NCBI GenBank assembly: GCA_020442965.1
Contig: JAGRJB010000192.1
Location: forward strand, 1-11,235
Length of the DNA: 11,235 nt
From: Pseudomonadales bacterium
Lineage (GTDB): Bacteria; Pseudomonadota; Gammaproteobacteria; Steroidobacterales; Steroidobacteraceae
Direction: 5' to 3'
Both the position numbers and the translations under genes were made by a program. Positions within the stretch are counted from its first letter, which is position 1. Each line of letters starts with the position of its first letter. Below the pieces are notes generated by a model. The model was not told the DNA's origin and made no database searches. It saw only the letters and a program-made list of their open reading frames with translations. Shown one piece after another: positions 7,064 through 11,235 of the stretch.

Positions 7064-7070
7064 TATACCA

Positions 7071-8108
7071 ATGAACAGGATGCTCACCCGCCGCCATTGC
7101 CTCGCGACCGCTCTCGGAGCAGCGAGCACCGCGCTGATCGGTTGCGGCGATGCGTCGATTCGCAAACGGCGGCGCGTCGCCTACGCGGCCGGATTCTCTT
7201 TGCCGAAGTCCATCGACGAGCGGTTGTGGTTCGAATTTGAGCAGCGCATCGAGCAGAACATCCCGGATATGGACCTGCGCCTCGTGATTCGGGGTGAAAC
7301 GGGGCCAGAGGAAGCGCTGTTTGCCGCGCTACGGCGCAATCGCATTCAGATCGGCGGCGGTTCGTTTGCCGGCGTGGCCACCGTAGTGCCCGAGATTTCC
7401 ATGTTGTCGGTACCTTTTTTCTTCGACAGCGACGCTGAAGTCGACTTCGTCATGGACCGTTACATGTACCCGACGTTTGCAGCACTATTTGCGAACAAGG
7501 GGCTTGATCTCATTCAGTGGACCGACGTCGGCTGGGTCAATCTCTATGCCAGACCGGTGATTCATCTGCCCACCGCGGCTCGCGGCGTACGACTACGGTC
7601 CTCGTCAGCGCTCGCCTCCCAGGCATTCATTGCGGAAATTGGCGGCGACACCATCACCATGCCGTTCTCCGACGTACTGCCGGCACTGCAGACCGGCCTG
7701 ATCGACGGTGGCGTCACGAGCATCACGATGTACTCGCTCTCCGGCCTAACGACCGAAGCGCCTAACTTCGTACTCACCCACCATAGTTACGACATGGGCG
7801 TATTGCTCGCCAATCACGATTGGCTCGCGAGCCTCAGTGAGGCGGAACGCGCTGTCGTCAAGCTGGGCTATGGCGGAGCGCAAGCCACGCGAGACGCTGT
7901 GCGCGCGTCGGTAGCGAAATTGCTCGCTGATTTGCCGAACAAGGGCGTGCACCTGTACAAGCCAACGGCCGAGGAACGCAAGGTATGGCGCGACGCGGCA
8001 TGGCCATCGCATGAGAAGCTCATACAAAACGTCGGCGGCAAAGCGCGCGACGTTTACGATACGATGGTACGCGGCAAGCAGGACTTTGCTGCCAGCCAAG
8101 ACAGTTAG
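7071..8108 (+). CDS. TRAP transporter solute-binding protein, DctP type, lipoprotein
   Basis: This 345-residue protein matches the DctP-type binding proteins that deliver organic acids and related solutes to tripartite ATP-independent transporters. Family marks are VRLRSSSALASQAFIAEIGG with the conserved ligand arginine (about Arg176), ITMPFSDVLPALQTGLIDGG (195-214), MLSVPFFF and the C-terminal DWLASLSEAER helix. The N-terminus carries both a twin-arginine (LTRRHCLA, residues 5-12) and a lipobox (ALIGC, Cys25), so a Tat- or Sec-exported lipoprotein anchored in the envelope is expected. No DctQ or DctM membrane gene occurs in the window, so it may work with a permease encoded elsewhere or serve as a sensor. 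It starts a co-directional run with the bicupin, VOC and CurA-like genes; the next ribosome binding site overlaps its stop. Confidence 0.88.
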   Translation: MNRMLTRRHCLATALGAASTALIGCGDASIRKRRRVAYAAGFSLPKSIDERLWFEFEQRIEQNIPDMDLRLVIRGETGPEEALFAALRRNRIQIGGGSFAGVATVVPEISMLSVPFFFDSDAEVDFVMDRYMYPTFAALFANKGLDLIQWTDVGWVNLYARPVIHLPTAARGVRLRSSSALASQAFIAEIGGDTITMPFSDVLPALQTGLIDGGVTSITMYSLSGLTTEAPNFVLTHHSYDMGVLLANHDWLASLSEAERAVVKLGYGGAQATRDAVRASVAKLLADLPNKGVHLYKPTAEERKVWRDAAWPSHEKLIQNVGGKARDVYDTMVRGKQDFAASQDS

Positions 8109-8112
8109 GAGG
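8107..8112 (+). promoter_or_regulatory. Ribosome binding site of the bicupin gene, overlapping upstream stop
   Basis: AGGAGG shares two bases with the TAG stop of the TRAP gene (8106-8108) and lies 10 nt before a GTG at 8123. This supports the GTG start and coupled translation. Confidence 0.6.
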
Positions 8113-8122
8113 GCGAACGGCA

Positions 8123-8950
8123 GTGCGCCCACACAGCGAGTTCCTGCAATCCCAATGGTTGCCCTGGCAGAGCGGCTTGCCAGGTGGCGAGCGACCCGCC
8201 GTCGCGGCACGCACGCTGAGCCGCGACCCCGACAATGGTGCTTGCAGTTTGATCGTTCGCTACTCCCGCGCGTTCGTCGATACGCCGCATGCGCTCGATG
8301 TCGACGAAGAATTCTTTGTGCTGTCCGGCTCCTTGCAGATCGGCGATGTAACCTATGGGGTGCACCACTATGCCCATCTGCCACGCTATTTCCCGCGCGG
8401 CGTGATGTCGAGCCCGCAGGGCGCGGAAGTATTGACGTTCTTCTCGGCGCAGCCGCGTCGCCTCGGCGCGCCGGACCGCGCCTACGATTACGCGCGGCTC
8501 GTGTTACAGCTCGACACGCGCCAGCTCGCCGCGCACACGGGGCCGCGCAAGCACATGGCGAGCGAGGGATTCAACCATGGCGGCACCGTGCACAAGCTGC
8601 TGTTCGACGACCCGCTAACAAAAGACAAGACGTGGATCGCGGGACTTCCGCCCTACTGGAGCTGCGACACCGTCGAGCGGCATCCCGTATGTGAGGAGGA
8701 GTTCGCGATCAATGGCGACATCCACATGCCGAACGGCGTGATGCACACGGGCGCCTACTTCTGGCGGCCGGAGAATGTGCCGCACGGGCCGTTCGGCACC
8801 GTGGGTGGCACGATTCATCTCTGTCGCGGCAAGGGCGGGCTCTATGCCACTCAGTTTTCGCCGGCCGAACGACCGTTTCGCTGGGACCCAGCGTATCGCC
8901 CCATTTTGCCGCCCGAGCAACTCGCCTACGTACCGAAGGAGCTGCGATGA
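8123..8950 (+). CDS. Bicupin protein (cupin / DUF4437-like)
   Basis: This 275-residue protein looks like two fused cupin barrels. The first has PHALDVDEEFFVLSGSLQIG (55-74), resembling cupin motif 1, but its motif 2 (FPRGVMSSP, 90-98) lacks the usual histidine. The second has ERHPVCEEEFAINGD (185-199) and WRPENVPHGPFGT (214-226), supplying His187, acidic residues 191-193 and His221 as possible metal ligands. So the C-terminal barrel is the likelier metal site. Cupins of this type include dioxygenases, isomerases and sensors, and the reaction cannot be assigned. No signal peptide is visible, suggesting a cytoplasmic location. The start is GTG. Its TGA overlaps the ATG of the VOC gene (ATGA at 8947-8950), so the two are translationally coupled. 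The DUF4437/ChrR-like label is less certain than the cupin fold. Confidence 0.8.
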   Translation: MRPHSEFLQSQWLPWQSGLPGGERPAVAARTLSRDPDNGACSLIVRYSRAFVDTPHALDVDEEFFVLSGSLQIGDVTYGVHHYAHLPRYFPRGVMSSPQGAEVLTFFSAQPRRLGAPDRAYDYARLVLQLDTRQLAAHTGPRKHMASEGFNHGGTVHKLLFDDPLTKDKTWIAGLPPYWSCDTVERHPVCEEEFAINGDIHMPNGVMHTGAYFWRPENVPHGPFGTVGGTIHLCRGKGGLYATQFSPAERPFRWDPAYRPILPPEQLAYVPKELR

Positions 8951-9489
8951 CTAGCCTGCTGAAATCCGCACGAATCGCCATTGGGCTTGCGATACTGACA
9001 ACAATAGTCACGCACCAAACGTTTGCCGCCGATTCGACGCTGCACCTGAAACGAGTAAATCTCGTGGTGGCCGATCTCGACCGTGCACTGACTGTGTACC
9101 GGGACATCCTGGGATTCCAATTATTCGCAGTTCACGACTCGACACCCGACTCGTATTCCTACCCGGTGTTCAACTTCCCGAAGCGCGCCAAGCTACGTTT
9201 TGCCACGCTTGATTCTGCGAGTGAGCCGCGGTCATTGGCCCTGACCGAGGTCACTCGCGTGCGCTTGCCGAAGCGCCCAGCGATGCATCTCGTGTGCCCC
9301 GTGATCCGTATTGCCAACCTGGACACGGTTTATGCGGCGCTCAAGAGCGCCGGCTTGAAAGTCGTCGAGCCACAAGAATCCACGACGCCCGAAGGCGCAC
9401 GTTTTCGTGAAATGGCCTTTACCGATTACGACGGCAATCTCATCGTGCTCTATCAACTGAGTGACAGCACAACCGGCAACGGAGGCTGA
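8947..9489 (+). CDS. VOC (glyoxalase/dioxygenase fold) protein with signal peptide
   Basis: This 180-residue vicinal-oxygen-chelate protein consists of two beta-alpha-beta modules: HLKRVNLVVADLDRALTVYRDILGF (33-57) and the second from about MHLVCPVIRIANLDTVYAALKSAG to DYDGNLIVLYQL. A Sec-type signal peptide is apparent: a Lys/Arg N-region, a hydrophobic core (IAIGLAILTTIV) and a cleavage site near TFAAD (residues 25-29). The protein should be periplasmic, which is unusual for this fold. At the metal-ligand positions the first strand has Arg-Val-Asn where a His is common, and the last strand has LIVLYQ where LIELYQ is common, so the canonical metal site may be incomplete. AAGGAG at 8936-8941 supports the start, and the gene overlaps the bicupin stop by 4 nt. 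It could bind a ligand instead of catalysing a reaction. Confidence 0.85.
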   Translation: MTSLLKSARIAIGLAILTTIVTHQTFAADSTLHLKRVNLVVADLDRALTVYRDILGFQLFAVHDSTPDSYSYPVFNFPKRAKLRFATLDSASEPRSLALTEVTRVRLPKRPAMHLVCPVIRIANLDTVYAALKSAGLKVVEPQESTTPEGARFREMAFTDYDGNLIVLYQLSDSTTGNGG

Positions 9490-9492
9490 CAG

Positions 9493-10500
9493 ATGACCAG
9501 CCGCGACAACGAGCGTGTGGTGTTGGCCCGTGACCTCGTGGGCACGCCCGAGCCCGACGACTTTCGCTACGAGCTGTGTGAGCGCCCTGTTGTCGGCCCC
9601 GGCCAGATGTTAGTCGAGGCGGAGTGGTTGTCGCTGGACCCCTACGTGCGGGCACTGCTCTCCGGCCGCCACTTTCTGCGCCAGCCTCGAGCGGGCGACG
9701 TGCTGCCCGCGAGGAGCGTAGCGCGCGTCGTCGACTCGCGCCACGCGGTGTTCAGCATCGGTGATCGAGTTGTCTTGGAAACGGGCTTGCAACGGCGCAC
9801 TGTATCGAACGGCGACGATGCGTGGCTTCTCCATCCTGGCCATTCGCCCGCCTCCACGGCGCTCGGCATCCTCGGCATGCCTGGCATGACGGCCTACTTC
9901 GGTATGCTCGATGTCGCGCAACTCAAAGCGGGCGACACGGTGTTGGTGTCCGCGGCCTCGGGCCCGGTTGGATCGATGGTCGGTCAGATCGCACGGATCA
10001 AAGGTGCGCGCGCGATCGGCATCGCAGGTGGTCCGCACAAGTGCACGTGGACCGTGCGCGAGGCGCGCTTCGATGCTTGCATCGATTACAAGAACGAGTC
10101 CGTCGACCAGCGGCTGCGCGAGTTGGCGCCCCGAGGCGTCGACATCTACTTCGACAACACCGGCGGCGAGATCCTCAATACCGTTGTGATGGGACGTCAT
10201 TTGGCGATGCACGGGCGCGTGATCCTGTGCGGCCTGATCACGCAATACAATCTCAAGGATGCACCGAACGGGCCTAATCTCGGTCCGCTGATGGCCTGTC
10301 GCGGCAAGATCCTGCCGATGGTCGTCTATGACTATGAGAATCGGCGCGAGGAATTCCTGCGAGCCGCGATCCCGTGGTTCGAATCGGGGCAGTTAGCCTA
10401 TCGCGAGGATGTGGCCGAGGGACTGGACAATGCCGCCGCACAGTTCTGCAAGCTGATGCGCGGCGAGAATTTTGGCAAGACACTGGTCAGACTGCTCTAG
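9493..10500 (+). CDS. NADP-dependent MDR reductase, CurA / leukotriene B4 dehydrogenase type
   Basis: This 335-residue zinc-free reductase belongs to the family of prostaglandin reductases and bacterial CurA, which reduce alpha,beta-unsaturated ketones and aldehydes with NADPH. Diagnostic segments are LSLDPYVRALL (46-56), GILGMPGMTAYFGMLDVA (125-142), the nucleotide-binding VSAASGPVGSMVGQIARIKG (152-171), IGIAGGPHKC (175-184), YFDNTGGEILN and the C-terminal GENFGKTLVRL. The length is normal for the family. GGAGG at 9481-9485, overlapping the end of the VOC gene, supports the ATG at 9493. It is the last gene of the unit beginning with the TRAP binding protein. No signal peptide is seen. The substrate in this cluster is unknown; an enone intermediate of the same pathway is a reasonable guess. 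It converges on the acyltransferase gene with 13 bp between stops. Confidence 0.92.
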   Translation: MTSRDNERVVLARDLVGTPEPDDFRYELCERPVVGPGQMLVEAEWLSLDPYVRALLSGRHFLRQPRAGDVLPARSVARVVDSRHAVFSIGDRVVLETGLQRRTVSNGDDAWLLHPGHSPASTALGILGMPGMTAYFGMLDVAQLKAGDTVLVSAASGPVGSMVGQIARIKGARAIGIAGGPHKCTWTVREARFDACIDYKNESVDQRLRELAPRGVDIYFDNTGGEILNTVVMGRHLAMHGRVILCGLITQYNLKDAPNGPNLGPLMACRGKILPMVVYDYENRREEFLRAAIPWFESGQLAYREDVAEGLDNAAAQFCKLMRGENFGKTLVRLL

Positions 10501-10516
10501 CGCGCTATTGGCGCTA
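10498..10516. other. Palindrome containing both convergent stop codons
   Basis: TAGCGC (10498-10503) and GCGCTA (10511-10516) form an exact 6-bp dyad around a 7-nt loop. The left arm begins with the TAG of the CurA-like reductase, and the right arm ends with the complement of the TAG of the acyltransferase gene. It may weakly serve both transcripts as an end signal, but there is no T-tract on either side. Confidence 0.25.
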
Positions 10517-11155
10517 CTCCCACTTCGGGAAGCTACCCTCCGCCGCCAGTGCGTCCATCCGCGTGCGCAGCTCGCGCACAAAGCTCTCGCGGTCGCCGCC
10601 GAAGCGCAAGGGCTCGCCGACAAATACATCGACAAAGAATGGCACGAGGATCGCCTCGCCCTTGGGCAGCGCCTTACCGAGCCCGTGCATGAATACGGGG
10701 ATCACTGGTACCTCCGGAAACCGCTCGACCAGTCTCGCGACACCGCCCTTGAACTCGGTCAGCTTCTCCGGATCGCCGCGTGACCCTTCCGGAAAGAAAA
10801 TCAGGATATCGCCTCGCCCAAGTGCTTCCTTGACCGGCGCTAACAAGTCCTCGTCTGGCCGCGAGCGCGCACGATTGATCGGCACGATACCGATGACCTT
10901 GATTGCGAACCAGGCAAGCAGCGAATTACGGAGAAAATAGTCCGCGGCCGCAACCGGATGCACGCGCGGCAACAAGCCGAGCGGCAACAGGGTCATCAGA
11001 GTGATCGTGTCGAGATGGCTATTATGGTTAGCCACCAGCAGGCAGGGGCCCGCCGCCGGCAGCCGCTCCCGATGTCGGACATTGAGTCCGAGCACGATCG
11101 TCGCCACAAAGCGCGCGATCACGCCGAAGAAGAACCAACGCAGCAGTCTTGCCAT
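10514..11155 (-). CDS. Lysophospholipid acyltransferase, PlsC type (1-acyl-sn-glycerol-3-phosphate acyltransferase)
   Basis: This 213-residue membrane-associated enzyme transfers an acyl chain from acyl-CoA or acyl-ACP to lysophosphatidic acid or a similar acceptor. Motif I is NHNSHLD (43-49, His44 and Asp49), motif III is FFPEGSRGD (120-128) and motif IV is PVIPVFM. The hydrophobic N-terminus (LLRWFFFGVIARFVATIVLG) should anchor it to the inner membrane. The length is typical for a compact PlsC. The ATG at 11155 lies 6 bp after the stop of a CdsA-type gene, with only a weak GAGAG-like ribosome binding site, so translation is probably coupled. The pair makes phosphatidic acid and then CDP-diacylglycerol. 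This looks like lipid metabolism unrelated to the catabolic genes to its left. Other acyl acceptors, such as ornithine or glycine lipids, are possible. Confidence 0.9.
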   Translation of the reverse strand: MARLLRWFFFGVIARFVATIVLGLNVRHRERLPAAGPCLLVANHNSHLDTITLMTLLPLGLLPRVHPVAAADYFLRNSLLAWFAIKVIGIVPINRARSRPDEDLLAPVKEALGRGDILIFFPEGSRGDPEKLTEFKGGVARLVERFPEVPVIPVFMHGLGKALPKGEAILVPFFVDVFVGEPLRFGGDRESFVRELRTRMDALAAEGSFPKWE

Positions 11156-11161
11156 CTCTCG

Positions 11162-11235
11162 TTAGTAGTAAAAGAACTTCATGAAGTGGAAGAACAGCGG
11201 CGCCGTGAATGTCAGGCTGTCCACCCGGTCGAGAA
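11162..11235 (-). CDS. Phosphatidate cytidylyltransferase, CdsA type (C-terminal end only)
   Basis: The last 24 codons of a minus-strand gene run from the window edge to TAA at 11164-11162. They begin LDRVDSLTFTAPLFF and end in an aromatic KFFYY tail. LDRVDSL matches the end of the CTP:phosphatidate cytidylyltransferase signature (HGG-x-x-DR-x-D), which sits close to the C-terminus in this family. The enzyme makes CDP-diacylglycerol from phosphatidic acid at the inner membrane. The placement 6 bp upstream of a PlsC-type acyltransferase supports the call. The rest of the gene lies outside the window. Confidence 0.75.
   Translation of the reverse strand, partial: LDRVDSLTFTAPLFFHFMKFFYY

Noticed and set aside
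8011..8694. 227-codon plus-strand frame overlapping the TRAP gene end and the bicupin gene
   Set aside because: Its translation is Arg/Ala-rich with no domain, and it is out of frame with two supported genes, so it is an overlap shadow.
9610..10245. 211-codon minus-strand frame inside the CurA-like reductase gene
   Set aside because: It is the antisense of a strongly recognised reductase and has no family signature.
10518..10530. TCCC/GGGA hairpin just after the acyltransferase stop region
   Set aside because: It is a four-base stem inside the acyltransferase coding sequence with no T-tract, so it is not a terminator.

Overview
This is a GC-rich, gene-dense stretch of bacterial chromosome. 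Twin-arginine (Tat) signals, a TRAP-type binding lipoprotein, a GcvA-like LysR regulator and PlsC/CdsA-type lipid genes point to a Gram-negative proteobacterium. The mix of DUF1838, amine oxidase, MBL-fold, nitrilase-like, cupin and VOC genes resembles catabolic regions of steroid- or xenobiotic-degrading gamma-, beta- or alphaproteobacteria. No rRNA, tRNA or housekeeping marker allows a firmer placement.

Layout. From 1 to 1471 (+) lie the 3' part of a LysR regulator and, overlapping it by 14 nt, a Tat-exported DUF1838 protein. From 2964 down to 1498 (-) is a Tat-exported FAD amine oxidase broken by a single in-frame TAG at codon 105. From 3144 to 4052 (+) is a second DUF1838 protein, paralogous to the first, divergent from the oxidase across a 179-bp spacer that holds a perfect 8-bp inverted repeat. 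From 7043 down to 4067 (-) runs a three-gene unit: a nitrilase-superfamily protein with altered catalytic residues, a metallo-beta-lactamase-fold hydrolase and a zinc-free MDR reductase. Divergent from it, with only 27 bp between start codons, is a second unit from 7071 to 10500 (+): a TRAP solute-binding lipoprotein, a bicupin, an exported VOC protein and a CurA/leukotriene-B4-dehydrogenase-type reductase. From 11235 down to 10514 (-) are the end of a CdsA-type gene and a PlsC-type acyltransferase, which look like ordinary phospholipid synthesis and an unrelated neighbour.

How it may work together (inference). The block 1-10500 reads as an accessory catabolic island for an unidentified small molecule, possibly nitrogen-containing or with conjugated double bonds. 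The binding protein would capture the solute. The exported proteins (two DUF1838, the oxidase if functional, VOC) would act outside the cytoplasm. The nitrilase-like protein, MBL hydrolase, bicupin and two MDR reductases would act inside. The substrate cannot be read from the sequence. Most junctions are a few bases long, and no gap exceeds 300 bp. No insertion sequence, CRISPR array, tRNA or clear intrinsic terminator was seen.
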